Below, one piece after another: positions 7,446-19,014 of a stretch of DNA of 64,000 nucleotides (the stretch's first letter is position 1; each line of letters starts with the position of its first letter). The notes beneath the pieces were generated by a model. It saw only the letters and a program-made list of their open reading frames with translations. It did not search any database and was not told where the DNA came from. The position numbers and the translations under genes are program-made. The DNA is from CAVOHU01 sp963817885 (lineage in GTDB: Bacteria > Acidobacteriota > Vicinamibacteria > Vicinamibacterales > JAKQTR01). Location of the stretch: positions 558,001 through 622,000 of the forward strand of contig CAWFQE010000012.1 in the NCBI GenBank assembly GCA_963817885.1, given 5' to 3'.

Positions 7446-9014
7446 ATGTCATCGCTCTTCGCCGTGAAATCGATGGAGACGTTGAGGGCCGAGGCGGCCG
7501 AGACGGGCGAGCACAGCCTGAAGCGCGTGCTCGGGCCCGTCAACCTCATCACCCTTGGCATTGGCGCGATCATCGGCACGGGCATTTTCGTGCTGACCGG
7601 GCAGGCCGCCGCGCAATATGCGGGCCCCGCGATCGTGCTGTCGATGTTGCTCGCCGGCGTGGCCAGCGCGCTGGCCGGCCTGTGCTACGCGGAGTTCGCG
7701 TCGAGCGTGCCGATCGCCGGGTCGGCTTACACGTATGGTTACGCCACGCTCGGCGAGTTCTTCGCGTGGATCATCGGCTGGGACCTGATCCTCGAGTACG
7801 CGCTGGGCGCGGCGACGGTGGCCGTCGGGTGGTCCGGCTACGTCGTGAGCTTCCTGGCCGACTTCGGGCTTCTCATCCCGCCGGCCTACACGGCGCCCTT
7901 CGGCGCGGACCTGGTCGAGACGAGCCCGGGCCACTGGCAGATCCTGGCCGCGAATCTCGCCGAGCAGTTGAGGGGCCAGGGCATCGACCCCGCCAGCCTC
8001 GCGCACATCACCGGCATCATCAACCTGCCGGCCATGCTCATCGCGGTCCTGGTGACGATCCTGCTGGTCGTCGGCATCAAGGAATCGGCCAACGTCAACT
8101 CCGTGATCGTGATCGTCAAGGTGGCGGTGGTGCTGCTGGTGATCGTCGCCGGCGCCGCCTTCGTGAAGACCGCCAACTGGCACCCGTTCATTCCGCCGAA
8201 CCGGGGATCGTTCGGTGACTTCGGATGGAGCGGGATTGCGCGCGGCGCGGGCGTGATCTTCTTCGCCTACATCGGGTTCGACGCGGTGTCGACCGCGGCC
8301 CAGGAGGCGAAGAACCCCCAGCGCGACATGCCGATCGGCATCCTCGGATCGCTCGTGATCTGCACCGTGCTCTACGTGGCGGTCTCGCTGGTGATGGTCG
8401 GCCTCGTGCCCTACACGGAGCTGGGCGTCGCCGCCCCGATGGCGGTGGCCATCGACGCAGCGCGCGTGTCGGCGCAGGGCACCTTCTGGTCCGGCCTGAT
8501 CAACACCCTGCCGTTCATGGTCAAGCTCGGCGCCATCGCGGGCCTCAGCTCGGTCATGGTCGTCATGATGCTCGGCCAGCCGCGCATCTTCTACTCGATG
8601 GCCCACGATGGCCTGCTCCCCGCCTGGGCGAAGAAGATCCACCCGCGGTTCCGCACGCCGCACATCACCACGATCGTGACCGGCGTCGCCGTGGCCATCG
8701 CCGCGGGCTTCACGCCCATCACCATCCTGGGCGAGCTGGTCAGCGTGGGCACGCTGCTCGCCTTCGTCATCGTGTCGCTCGGGATCATCTTCCTGCGCAA
8801 GAACCGTCCCGACGTGAAGGCGCCGTTCCGGACGCCGTTCGTGCCGTGGGTGCCGATTCTGTCGGCGCTGGTGTCGCTGGCGCTGATGGCCAGCCTGCCG
8901 CTCCCGACCTGGGAACGGCTGATCATCTGGATGATCATCGGCATCGCGATCTACTTCGGCTACGGCTATAGCCACAGCGAGCTGCGCAAGCGGATCCTGG
9001 CGGGCGGCAAATAA
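7446..9014 (+). CDS. APC-family amino-acid permease (cationic amino-acid transporter type)
   Basis: An inner-membrane transporter of 522 residues with 12 or more hydrophobic segments. TM1 carries the APC substrate loop GIGAIIGTGIFVLTG near residue 40. The soluble N-terminus ending in HSLKRVLGPVNLI and the strongly conserved GRHWDL-like segment around FAWIIGWDLILEYALGAA resemble the CAT/YfnA branch, which takes up cationic or branched amino acids. Substrate cannot be fixed from sequence. The ATG at 7446 is preferred over one at 7389 because GGAGG lies 8 bases upstream. The K+ channel gene follows 17 bases downstream and may be co-transcribed. Confidence 0.9.
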   Translation: MSSLFAVKSMETLRAEAAETGEHSLKRVLGPVNLITLGIGAIIGTGIFVLTGQAAAQYAGPAIVLSMLLAGVASALAGLCYAEFASSVPIAGSAYTYGYATLGEFFAWIIGWDLILEYALGAATVAVGWSGYVVSFLADFGLLIPPAYTAPFGADLVETSPGHWQILAANLAEQLRGQGIDPASLAHITGIINLPAMLIAVLVTILLVVGIKESANVNSVIVIVKVAVVLLVIVAGAAFVKTANWHPFIPPNRGSFGDFGWSGIARGAGVIFFAYIGFDAVSTAAQEAKNPQRDMPIGILGSLVICTVLYVAVSLVMVGLVPYTELGVAAPMAVAIDAARVSAQGTFWSGLINTLPFMVKLGAIAGLSSVMVVMMLGQPRIFYSMAHDGLLPAWAKKIHPRFRTPHITTIVTGVAVAIAAGFTPITILGELVSVGTLLAFVIVSLGIIFLRKNRPDVKAPFRTPFVPWVPILSALVSLALMASLPLPTWERLIIWMIIGIAIYFGYGYSHSELRKRILAGGK

Positions 9015-9031
9015 GGGATCCGGCGGGAGTC

Positions 9032-10054
9032 ATGGAGAAGGGCGATCGTCCACGGCGGCTGATCGGGCCGCAGCTGGCCGTCGCCCTTCTCGTTACGGTT
9101 GTGGCCGGGGGCACCCTCGGCTACGTGGTGATCGAAGGCTGGAACGCGTGGGACGCGTTCTTCATGACGGTCACCACCATCACCACGGTCGGCTACCGCG
9201 AGATCCATCCCCTTTCCTTCGCAGGACAGGCGTTCACGGTCGCGCTCATCACGGCCGGCGTCGGCACCGCGTTCTACACCTTCACGCTGCTCGCCACCGT
9301 GGTGGTCGAGGGCGGCCTGCACAAGAAACTGTCCGATCGACGGCGGACCCGCATGCTGGACGAGCTCAAGGACCACTTCATCGTCTGCGGCTATGGCCGC
9401 ATCGGCAGCACGATTGTCGACGAGTTCCAGCGTCAGCACGTGCCCTGCGTGGTGATCGAGCGGAACCCCGAGCGCGTGCACGAGGTGATCGCCCGCGGCG
9501 GTCTCGCGGTCGAGGCCGACGCCAGCCGCGAGGAGGTGCTCAAGCGCGTGGGCATCGACTTCGCCCGGGGGCTCATCGCGGCGGTCGGGACCGACGCCGA
9601 GAACGTCTATACCGTGCTGACCGCGCGGGTGATGCGGCCCGACCTGTACATCATCGGCCGCGCCGAAACCGAGGACGCCGAGCGCAAGCTGCTGCGGGCC
9701 GGCGCCAACCGCGTCGTCTCGCCCTACCGCATCGGCGCCTCGCACCTCGCGCAGACGGCGTTCCGGCCGGCGGTGGTCGACTTCTTCGCCGTCGCCAACA
9801 GCTCCGAGCACCTCGAGCTCGCCATCGAGCAGGTCACTATCGCCGAGCGGGCGGCCATGGCAGGGCAGTCGATCATCGAGGCGAACGTCCGCCAGCGCTT
9901 CGGCGTGATCGCGGTGGGCATTCAGCGCCGCCGGGGGCGCATGGAATTCAATCCGCCGGGGGACGCACGGATGGAGGCCGGCGATCAGCTGGTCGTCCTG
10001 GGCCCGGTTGACGGGCTGCGTCAGCTCGAGCTGGCCGCAGCCCGGGACGAGTGA
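9032..10054 (+). CDS. Two-TM potassium channel with RCK/TrkA domains
   Basis: A 340-residue K+ channel subunit. Two membrane helices (about 12-34 and 65-90) flank a pore loop with filter TTITTVGYRE near residue 50. They are followed by a TrkA-N/RCK Rossmann domain starting at HFIVCGYGRIGSTIVDEF and a TrkA-C domain in the last 90 residues (ending GDQLVVLGPVDGLRQLE). RCK domains gate such channels by binding nucleotides or Ca2+. The filter has Arg-Glu where many K+ channels have Gly-Asp after TVGY; this variant is common in bacterial RCK channels. Confidence 0.9.
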   Translation: MEKGDRPRRLIGPQLAVALLVTVVAGGTLGYVVIEGWNAWDAFFMTVTTITTVGYREIHPLSFAGQAFTVALITAGVGTAFYTFTLLATVVVEGGLHKKLSDRRRTRMLDELKDHFIVCGYGRIGSTIVDEFQRQHVPCVVIERNPERVHEVIARGGLAVEADASREEVLKRVGIDFARGLIAAVGTDAENVYTVLTARVMRPDLYIIGRAETEDAERKLLRAGANRVVSPYRIGASHLAQTAFRPAVVDFFAVANSSEHLELAIEQVTIAERAAMAGQSIIEANVRQRFGVIAVGIQRRRGRMEFNPPGDARMEAGDQLVVLGPVDGLRQLELAAARDE

Positions 10055-10067
10055 GTATCCTGAACGT

Positions 10068-10996
<929 letters not shown>

Positions 10997-10997
<1 letters not shown>

Positions 10998-11603
10998 TGC
11001 TCCGCGTCGCGCTCACCGGCGGCATCGCAACCGGGAAGACGTGCGTGCTGGCGCGCTTGCGCGCCCACGGCGTCGCGGTCATCGAGTCGGACATCCTGGC
11101 GCACGAGGTGATCGCGCCGGGCACGCCAGGCGCCGACCTGGTGCGTCGCCGGTTCGGACCGCAGGTGTCGGGGGAGGGCGGTGCCGATCGATCGAGGCCG
11201 CCTTGGCGACCTCGTGTTCGCCGATCCGGTTGCCCGGAGGGACCTCGAGGCCATCGTCCATCCGGCCGTCTACGAACGCATCGGACGGTGGTTCGGCGAG
11301 CTGGCCGCGGCCGGACAGACGATCGGCGTCGCCGAGATCCCGCTCCTCTACGAGACCGGGCACCAGTCCGATTTCGATCGCGTCATCGTCACGGCGTGCG
11401 AGGCGGCCGAGCAGGTCCGGCGGGTCATCGCGCGCAGCGGACTGACCGAGCCGCGAGTGCTCCAGCGCATCGCTGCGCAGATGCCGGTTGAGGAAAAGAC
11501 GCGGCTGGCCGACTACGTGATCCGGACCGACGGGACGATCGACGACACCAACCGGCGGACCGACGAGGTCTTCCTGGCGCTCACCGCGACGGCCGGCGAA
11601 TAG
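10997..11603 (+). pseudogene. coaE: Dephospho-CoA kinase (one frame slip)
   Basis: The last step of CoA synthesis, phosphorylating the ribose 3'-OH of dephospho-CoA. It starts MLRVALTGGIATGKT; the P-loop is ATGKT where most family members have GSGKS. DILAHEV follows. The frame slips by +1 near 11180-11186 (GGA then IDRGRLG once one base is skipped). It continues LVFADPVARRDLEAIVHP and VAEIPLLYETG to a normal C-terminus. Corrected length is about 201 residues, normal for CoaE. The gene is essential in most bacteria, so the slip is probably a sequence error. It is coupled to folD through TAATG. Confidence 0.85.
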
Positions 11604-11645
11604 CCTCTCCAAATGCGCGCGGCCTTATGTAATACTGTTTCGGAC

Positions 11646-12792
11646 GTGACGCACCCCCCAATTCCGCGCTCCCTCGGACTCGTGTTCGCCCTGGCCGCAT
11701 CCAGCCTGATCGTTTCAGGCTGTGGCGGGTCGACACCGGGCTCCGTCGTGCCGCCAACCCCGGTTCTGGCCGTGACGGCGGTCTCGCCAAACCGCGGCGC
11801 CACCATTGGAACGACCGACGTCACCGTCACCGGGACGGCCTTCGCCGCCGGCATGACCGTGACCATCGGCGGCACGGCGGCTACCAACGTGCGCTTTCAG
11901 AGTTCCACGTCCGTGCAGGCGACGGTCGGGCCGCACGATGCCGGCCAGGTCGATGTCGCCGTCTCGCTCGACGGGAGGACCGCCACGCTGCCGGGTGCGT
12001 TCACATACGCGCCGCCTGCGGAGAGCACGTTGCCGACAGGTCACCGCGTTCGCCACCCAGGGGAGCCAACTCGGCTCGCCACAGGGCGGATTCGTGGAAG
12101 CCGGCGACGAAATCGTCGTCACCGCCACCGTGCTGACGCCAGACACGCCGCTCGATCGCCTGACTCTCGAATGGAGCGCGGACAAGGGCACCATCACCGG
12201 GAACTGGCGCCTCGGCTCGCTGGAGGGCGCCGGCGCGCGGACAGCTCGCGACGTCCCCGACGAATGCGACGCTGACGCTGAGAATCACCAAGTCGGTCGA
12301 CGTGGTCCGGTCGTATCCGACGGCTTCAACCATCAGCGTGACCGCCAGCACCTCGGTTATCGTTCACGATTCGATCAAGGAAGTGTCGGACCTGTCGGTG
12401 CTGTTCCTGGAGGACTTCTCGAACTCGACCATGCCCGCCCCGCAAGTGGTGCGCAACTTCTGGGACGGGTGCCCGGGCAAGTCGAGCGAGCTGGGCGACG
12501 TTCAGAACAACCGGAATCTGTTCACCATCTTCAACCACACGATCTCCCCGCCGAGTTCGGCGACGATCAACTATCGGAGGGGTGTGCGATTTCCGGAGCC
12601 GGCCTGGCGACGCCTGCGTCGCGGTGCCGGTGTACTGGCATTCGCTTGCGGATCTCGAACAAGCAGACCGAAACGACCATCGGTATCGACTATCTGTCGG
12701 CCGTCTACCGCGACGCGAAGTGGTGGCTGTGCGACAGCGACTTCGGCAACTACACTATCCAATACCCTGGGCTACCGGCCTTCAAGAAGTAG
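11646..12792 (+). pseudogene. Lipoprotein with IPT/TIG domain (multiply frameshifted)
   Basis: The GTG at 11646 opens a signal peptide (LGLVFALAASSLIVSGCGG) with a lipobox Cys near residue 24, then an IPT/TIG Ig-like domain (VTAVSPNRGATIGTTDVTVTG and on). Sense sequence then moves through successive frames: VTAFATQGSQLGSPQGGFVEAG (about 12030-12230), SISV-type strands and LFLEDFSNSTMPAPQVVRNF (about 12240-12580), VCDFRSRPGDACVAVPVYWH (about 12585-12660) and TIGIDYLSAVYRDAKWWLCDSD to the stop. That is at least four +1 slips. Corrected, it would be about 380 residues, an outer-membrane or secreted lipoprotein of unknown role. The stop overlaps the convergent lapB stop by 11 bases. Confidence 0.6.
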
Positions 12793-14017
12793 GCTGTTCG
12801 ACCGCGCTGCCCGCCTCGACTTCCTTGGCGGGAGCGATCCGATCCTCGACGAAGGTGTCCCACTCGTGGCAGTGGGGACACTGCCACAGCAGCTCCGTGC
12901 TCCGGTAGTGGCACCGCTGGCAGACGTGCGGGTCGAGGTAGAACACCGACTGGCGCGTCAGCTCGATGTAGCGTTGCACCAGGCCGCGGTCGAGGCGCAG
13001 CGACAGGAGCGTCTGCCAGATCGCCTGGTGGATGGTCAGCGCGTGGGGGTTCTGCGCCAGCGCCTCGAAGAGCAGTTCCAGCGCCTCGGTTTCTCCGCCG
13101 CGCGCCGCCAGGTGCCGCGCGAGCGCCAGTCGTGCCCGCCAGTCCCTCGGGTTGGCCGCGATCAGCCGCCGGCACAGCTCCTGGAACCGCTGGCCGGGCG
13201 CGTTGGCGTACATGGACTCCAGCCGGTCGAACGCCAGGTACGCCCGCTCGGGTGAAACCTCCAGCACGCGTTCCCACGCTTCGGTCGCGGCCGCGAGATT
13301 GCCTTCGTGGGACCTGAGATCGCCCAGGTTCAGATATGCCGGTATGGTGCGGACATCCATGTCGACGGCGGCCTTGAAGCGGGCCGTCGCGGCCTGGTAA
13401 TCCTTCCGCGTCATTTCCTGCTTGCCCAGCTCGTTTTCGAGGAACGCGAGAATCTGCTGGTTGCGCGGCTGGTCGGACTCGTCCGCCGTCTTGACCAGCT
13501 GCTGGCGAAGCTGGTACGCCTCGTTCCAGCGATGCTGCTCCTCGCTGAGCTTCTGGAGGTTGACCAGGGCGTACTTGTTCTCGGCGTCCAGCCTCAGGAC
13601 CTCGTGAAACGCCTCGTACGCCCGGTCGACGAACCCGCCGCGCTTGTAGTCCAGGCCGAGGCACAACAGCACGTAGGCTTGCTCCAGCTTCCGGAGCTTC
13701 GGCCGCTGGAGCAGCGACTGGTGAATCGTGATGGCGCGGCCGACCTGGCCCTTCTCGCGGTACAGGTTCCCGAGGATCATGTGGATCTCGAGTGCGTCCT
13801 GCATGCGCGCCGCGCGCGTCAGCTCCTCGATGCCAAGGTCGAGCTGATTCGAGACCAGGGCGTTCAGGCCGAGGATGAAGTGAGGCGATTCCCGGGCCCT
13901 GCGACGGTCGATCCACCGGCCTTCCTGGATCTTGTACCGCTCCCACAGCTTGCCGGCCAGGATGCCGATGAGCAGGCCGAGCGTGGCCGCGATCAGCGGG
14001 CCGTAGTCCTGTATCAC
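12782..14017 (-). CDS. lapB: LapB-like LPS assembly protein: TM, TPR repeats, rubredoxin-like zinc domain
   Basis: A 411-residue protein. One N-terminal membrane helix (LIAATLGLLIGILAGKLW) is followed by about nine TPR units covering residues 40-360. The C-terminal metal knuckle has two CxxC pairs (VCQRCHYR, WQCPHCHEWDTF). This is the full architecture of LapB/YciM, which in E. coli tunes LPS synthesis by presenting LpxC to FtsH. The GTG start overlaps the kdsC stop by GTGA, so it is the last cistron of the Kdo operon. That position supports a role in LPS supply. Its target here is inferred from the family. Confidence 0.85.
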   Translation of the reverse strand: MIQDYGPLIAATLGLLIGILAGKLWERYKIQEGRWIDRRRARESPHFILGLNALVSNQLDLGIEELTRAARMQDALEIHMILGNLYREKGQVGRAITIHQSLLQRPKLRKLEQAYVLLCLGLDYKRGGFVDRAYEAFHEVLRLDAENKYALVNLQKLSEEQHRWNEAYQLRQQLVKTADESDQPRNQQILAFLENELGKQEMTRKDYQAATARFKAAVDMDVRTIPAYLNLGDLRSHEGNLAAATEAWERVLEVSPERAYLAFDRLESMYANAPGQRFQELCRRLIAANPRDWRARLALARHLAARGGETEALELLFEALAQNPHALTIHQAIWQTLLSLRLDRGLVQRYIELTRQSVFYLDPHVCQRCHYRSTELLWQCPHCHEWDTFVEDRIAPAKEVEAGSAVEQPTS

Positions 14018-14562
14018 GACACCTCCCGCCCTGTGTAGGACGCGACCACGTCGGCCCAGCGACCCTGCGCGCGCAGGATCAGTTCCACCAGCTCGCGCAC
14101 CGCACCGTGGCCTCCGGGCTTCGACGAGATCCAATGCACGCGTTCGCGCACCTCGGCGACCCCATCCGCCGGCGTGGCCGAGAGGCCGACGCGCTCGATC
14201 ACGGGCAGGTCGAGCAGATCATCGCCCATGTAGGCCACCTCGTCTTCGGCGAACGAGTGGGCCTCGAGAATCTTCCTCAGCCCTGCGAGCTTGTCGGTGC
14301 CGCCGAGCACCACGATCTTGATCCCGAGTTGCGCCGCGCGGAACGCGCTCGCCGCCGATTGGCGGCCCGATAACAGGCCGACCGAGAGGCCCGCATTCGC
14401 CGCCCACACGATGGCGGTACCGTCGCGGATGTCGAAGCGCTTCTGCTCGGTTCCATCGTCGGCGAGCAGGAAGGTGCCGTCGGTCAATACACCGTCGACA
14501 TCGAGCAGCACGAGCCGGATGCGCCCGGCCTTGCGTTCAATGGTTGCGAGGTCCACCGGCAC
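14014..14562 (-). CDS. kdsC: 3-deoxy-D-manno-octulosonate 8-phosphate phosphatase
   Basis: A HAD-family phosphatase of 182 residues that releases Kdo from Kdo-8-phosphate. Motif I is LLDVDGVLTDG (nucleophile and acid Asp), motif II is LLSGRQS, and motif III/IV is Lys in GTDKLAGL with YMGDDLLDLP. It lacks a cap domain, as tetrameric KdsC does. It is coupled to lapB downstream and lies 69 bases after kdsD. Confidence 0.93.
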   Translation of the reverse strand: MPVDLATIERKAGRIRLVLLDVDGVLTDGTFLLADDGTEQKRFDIRDGTAIVWAANAGLSVGLLSGRQSAASAFRAAQLGIKIVVLGGTDKLAGLRKILEAHSFAEDEVAYMGDDLLDLPVIERVGLSATPADGVAEVRERVHWISSKPGGHGAVRELVELILRAQGRWADVVASYTGREVS

Positions 14563-14631
14563 GGCGTCAGGTCTCTCCGCGAGGGAACATCGTTCCAGCC
14601 TGGGCCCGGTCGAGCGGGGTGCGCGACAGGC

Positions 14632-15588
14632 CTAGAACAGTTGCACGCGCCAGAGGTCGTGCAGGTGCAGCACGCCTTCGACGCAGAGCGAGTGGTCCAC
14701 GACGACGAGCGACGTGATCTTGCGTTCCTCCATGATGCGGAGCGCGTCGACGGCATACTGGTGGCGATCGATCGTCACCGGGTTGCGCGTCATCACGTCC
14801 TCTGCAGCACGGCGGGGGAGATCCGGTTCGGTCAGGTGCCGCCGCAGATCGCCATCGGTGATGATGCCGGCCAGCTTCCCGTCCGGCTCGAGCACGCAGG
14901 TCATCCCCTTCTTCTTCTCCGAGATCTCGCGGATGACGTCGGGCATCGGCGTGCGGCGGCCGACAGCCGGCATCTGCGCGGCCGGGGTCATCAGCCGCTC
15001 GACCCTCAGCAGCCGCTTGCCGAGCTTGCCGCCCGGATGGAGGTTGGCGAAGTCCTCGGGCTGGAAGCCCTTCTCGACCAGCAGCGTGATCGCCAGCGCG
15101 TCGCCCATGGCCAGCGCTGCCGTGGTGCTGGCCGTCGGCACCAGGTTCATCGGGCACGCTTCCTGGCTGACGCGGCAGTCGAGCACGACGTCAGCGGCCT
15201 GTCCCAGGCTCGACTCGGTCTCGCCGGTCAAGGCGATGAGCCTGGCGCCCAGCCGCCGCACGGTTTCGAGCAGCCGCACGAGCTCTTCGGTCTCGCCGCT
15301 CTGCGACAGCGCAACCACCACGTCATCCGCCTGGATGACGCCCAGGTCGCCGTGGAACGCTTCGGCCGGGTGCAGGAAGAAGGCGGGCGTTCCCGTGCTG
15401 GACAGCGTGGCCGCGATCTTCCGGCTGATGATGCCGGACTTGCCCATCCCGGTGACGATCACACGGCCCTTGCACTCGAGGAGCAACTGCACGGCCCGCA
15501 CGAATCGATCGTCCAGGCGATCGGTGAGCGCGAGGATGGCTGCCGACTCGGTGCGGATGACCCGCCTGGCCAGCTCGAGATCGATCAT
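14632..15588 (-). CDS. kdsD: D-arabinose-5-phosphate isomerase
   Basis: Converts ribulose-5-phosphate to arabinose-5-phosphate, the sugar precursor of Kdo. 318 residues: a SIS domain (residues about 20-185; GMGKSGIISRKIAATLSSTG, SQSGETEEL, NLVPTASTTAALAMGDALA) and then two CBS domains (about 205-318; the second ends near HDLWRVQLF). The CBS pair may sense a nucleotide or sugar. The ATG overlaps the kdsA stop by ATGA, so translation is coupled. Confidence 0.94.
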   Translation of the reverse strand: MIDLELARRVIRTESAAILALTDRLDDRFVRAVQLLLECKGRVIVTGMGKSGIISRKIAATLSSTGTPAFFLHPAEAFHGDLGVIQADDVVVALSQSGETEELVRLLETVRRLGARLIALTGETESSLGQAADVVLDCRVSQEACPMNLVPTASTTAALAMGDALAITLLVEKGFQPEDFANLHPGGKLGKRLLRVERLMTPAAQMPAVGRRTPMPDVIREISEKKKGMTCVLEPDGKLAGIITDGDLRRHLTEPDLPRRAAEDVMTRNPVTIDRHQYAVDALRIMEERKITSLVVVDHSLCVEGVLHLHDLWRVQLF

Positions 15589-16424
15589 GTCGCGGATCCC
15601 TCGCGCCGGATGGCGTCGATGCGGACCAGCCGCCGCAGCAGCGGCTCGAGCCGGTCGAGCGCCAGGGCGTTCTGCGCATCGCTCCTCGCCCGCGGCGGGT
15701 CTTCGTGGACTTCGAGAAAGATGCCGTCCGCTCCGGCGGCGAGCCCCGATGGAGCCAGCGTATCGATGTACTCCGCCAGGCCCGCGGTGACGCCGTCGCC
15801 GCCTCCCGGCAGCTGCAGGCTGTGTGTCACGTCGAACACGACCGGCACACCCAGTCCCTGCATCATCGGGATGGCGCGCATGTCCACCACCAGGTTGTTG
15901 TAGCCGAAGCTGGTGCCGCGCTCGGTCACGAACACATGCTTGTTCCCGGTCGACGTGACTTTCTCGACCGCGTGGCGCATGTCGAGCGGTGCCAGGAACT
16001 GGCCCTTCTTGAGGTTGACGGTGCGGTGGGTCCGGGCGGCCGCGACAATCAGGTCCGTCTGGCGGCTGAGGAACGCGGGAATCTGGATCACGTCGGCGAC
16101 TTCGGCGGCCGGCGCCGCCTGGTGCGGCTCGTGGATGTCGGTCAGGATTGGCACGCCCAGCGCCGCCTTGACCTTGGCGAGCACGCGCAGCCCGTTCTCG
16201 AGGCCGGGTCCCCGAAAGGAGCGGACCGACGTCCGGTTCGCCTTGTCGAACGACGCTTTGAACACGAACGGCACGCCGCAGCGCCGGGCAACCTCGAGGA
16301 TCGCGGCGCCGAGCTCGACGGCGTGGGCCTCGCCCTCGATCACGCACGGGCCGGCGATCAGCACGAAGGGACCGCCGCCGCCGAGGAGATGTGGTCCGAT
16401 GGGAACCGGTGTCACGCCCGACAT
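15585..16424 (-). CDS. kdsA: Kdo-8-phosphate synthase
   Basis: A TIM-barrel aldolase condensing phosphoenolpyruvate with arabinose-5-phosphate. 279 residues, the standard length. Recognisable stretches are LIAGPCVIEG near the N-terminus, FKASFDKANRTS (active-site Lys and Arg), RGPGLENGLRVL, TDIHEP, VNLKKGQFLAP, FVTERGTSFGYNNLVVDMR and DVTHSLQLPGG. It sits 43 bases after pyrG in the same operon. Confidence 0.95.
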   Translation of the reverse strand: MSGVTPVPIGPHLLGGGGPFVLIAGPCVIEGEAHAVELGAAILEVARRCGVPFVFKASFDKANRTSVRSFRGPGLENGLRVLAKVKAALGVPILTDIHEPHQAAPAAEVADVIQIPAFLSRQTDLIVAAARTHRTVNLKKGQFLAPLDMRHAVEKVTSTGNKHVFVTERGTSFGYNNLVVDMRAIPMMQGLGVPVVFDVTHSLQLPGGGDGVTAGLAEYIDTLAPSGLAAGADGIFLEVHEDPPRARSDAQNALALDRLEPLLRRLVRIDAIRREGSAT

Positions 16425-16467
16425 TATACGTCGAGCATGGGCGCGGCCATACGTGCCGCCGCGCGCG

Positions 16468-18135
<1,668 letters not shown>

Positions 18136-18145
18136 GTGGGCCTGC

Positions 18146-18943
18146 TCAAAGTGTCGCGACACGCTCCGCCATGCGGCGGGCGCAGTCCAGATCCTCGGAG
18201 GTGTCGACAGAAATGGAATTGAATGAAGTCTCGACTGTCCGAATGCGGTACCCGTGCTCGAGCACGCGCAGTTGCTCGAGCGCCTCGGCACGTTCGAGCG
18301 GCGTCCGTTCGAGCGCGGTCAGCGTCAGCAGGAACTCCCGCCGGTAGGCGTAGAGCCCGACATGGCGATAGGCGGGGCCGGAGCCCGCGCGGCCCGGCCC
18401 GGCCGGATCGCGTTCGAACGGGATCGGCGCGCGGGAAAAGTACAGGGCGTCGCCGCGACTGTCGACGACCACCTTGACCACGTGTGGGTTCGCCAGGTCG
18501 GCGGCATCCGTGATCCGGCGCCGCAACGTGGTCATGACCACAGACGCGTCGGAGGCGAACGGCTCGAGGGCCTGCTCGATCATCGACGGCTCGATGAACG
18601 GCTCGTCGCCCTGCACGTTGACCACGACCGCGCACTCCAGGTCGCGGGCCACCTCGGCAATCCGGTCCGAGCCCGTCTCGTGGGTCGGCCGCGTCAGGCG
18701 CACGCGGCCGCCGAATCGCTCCACCGCCGTGACGATGCGCGGATCGTCGGTGGCGACCAGGACCTGCGCGATGCCGCGGGCACGTGATACCCGCCGGTAC
18801 ACGTGCTCGATCATCGGGTGGCCCGCAATATCGGCCAATGGTTTTCCTGGGAGACGGGTCGAGTGATACCGGGCGGGAATGATCGCGACGGCGGTCAGCG
18901 GACTATCGGGTGATCGGGCACCTGAAGCGGATCGGGGGTGCAC
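18146..18943 (-). CDS. kdsB: CMP-Kdo synthetase (3-deoxy-manno-octulosonate cytidylyltransferase)
   Basis: Activates Kdo with CTP for transfer to lipid A. 265 residues from GTG 18943. The nucleotidyltransferase motif IIPARYHSTRLPGKPLADI is near residue 22; VNVQGDEPFIEP, FSRAPIPFERD and HVGLYAYRREFL follow. It is the first gene of the six-gene operon kdsB-pyrG-kdsA-kdsD-kdsC-lapB. The start codon falls where transcription from the upstream -10 would begin, so a leaderless message is likely. Confidence 0.94.
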   Translation of the reverse strand: MHPRSASGARSPDSPLTAVAIIPARYHSTRLPGKPLADIAGHPMIEHVYRRVSRARGIAQVLVATDDPRIVTAVERFGGRVRLTRPTHETGSDRIAEVARDLECAVVVNVQGDEPFIEPSMIEQALEPFASDASVVMTTLRRRITDAADLANPHVVKVVVDSRGDALYFSRAPIPFERDPAGPGRAGSGPAYRHVGLYAYRREFLLTLTALERTPLERAEALEQLRVLEHGYRIRTVETSFNSISVDTSEDLDCARRMAERVATL

Positions 18944-18948
18944 GACGA

Positions 18949-18976
18949 ATCATAGCACACGGGACCGGCGGCACAA
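18949..18976 (-). promoter_or_regulatory. Promoter of the Kdo operon, predicted leaderless
   Basis: On the minus strand: TTGTGC (18976-18971), a 16-bp spacer, then TGC-TATGAT with the -10 at 18954-18949. The expected start point, six to seven bases on, coincides with the GTG of kdsB at 18943. It lies back to back with the plus-strand element at 18990. Confidence 0.5.
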
Positions 18977-18989
18977 GATCGCCTGACTA

Positions 18990-18998
18990 TGGTACGAT
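18990..18998 (+). promoter_or_regulatory. Extended -10 for the GspC/PilP-like gene
   Basis: TGG-TACGAT ends 17 bases before ATG 19015, with no convincing -35. The same TGGTAC-type -10 recurs before phoH (47134) and greA (63324). It is divergent from the Kdo operon promoter. Confidence 0.35.
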
Positions 18999-19014
18999 TT
19001 GGCACGACGCTCGA

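Noticed and set aside
16422..16428. TATAAT on the minus strand overlapping the kdsA start as a promoter
   Set aside because: It would place transcription start inside kdsA; the gene is in an operon with short gaps, so chance is likelier.
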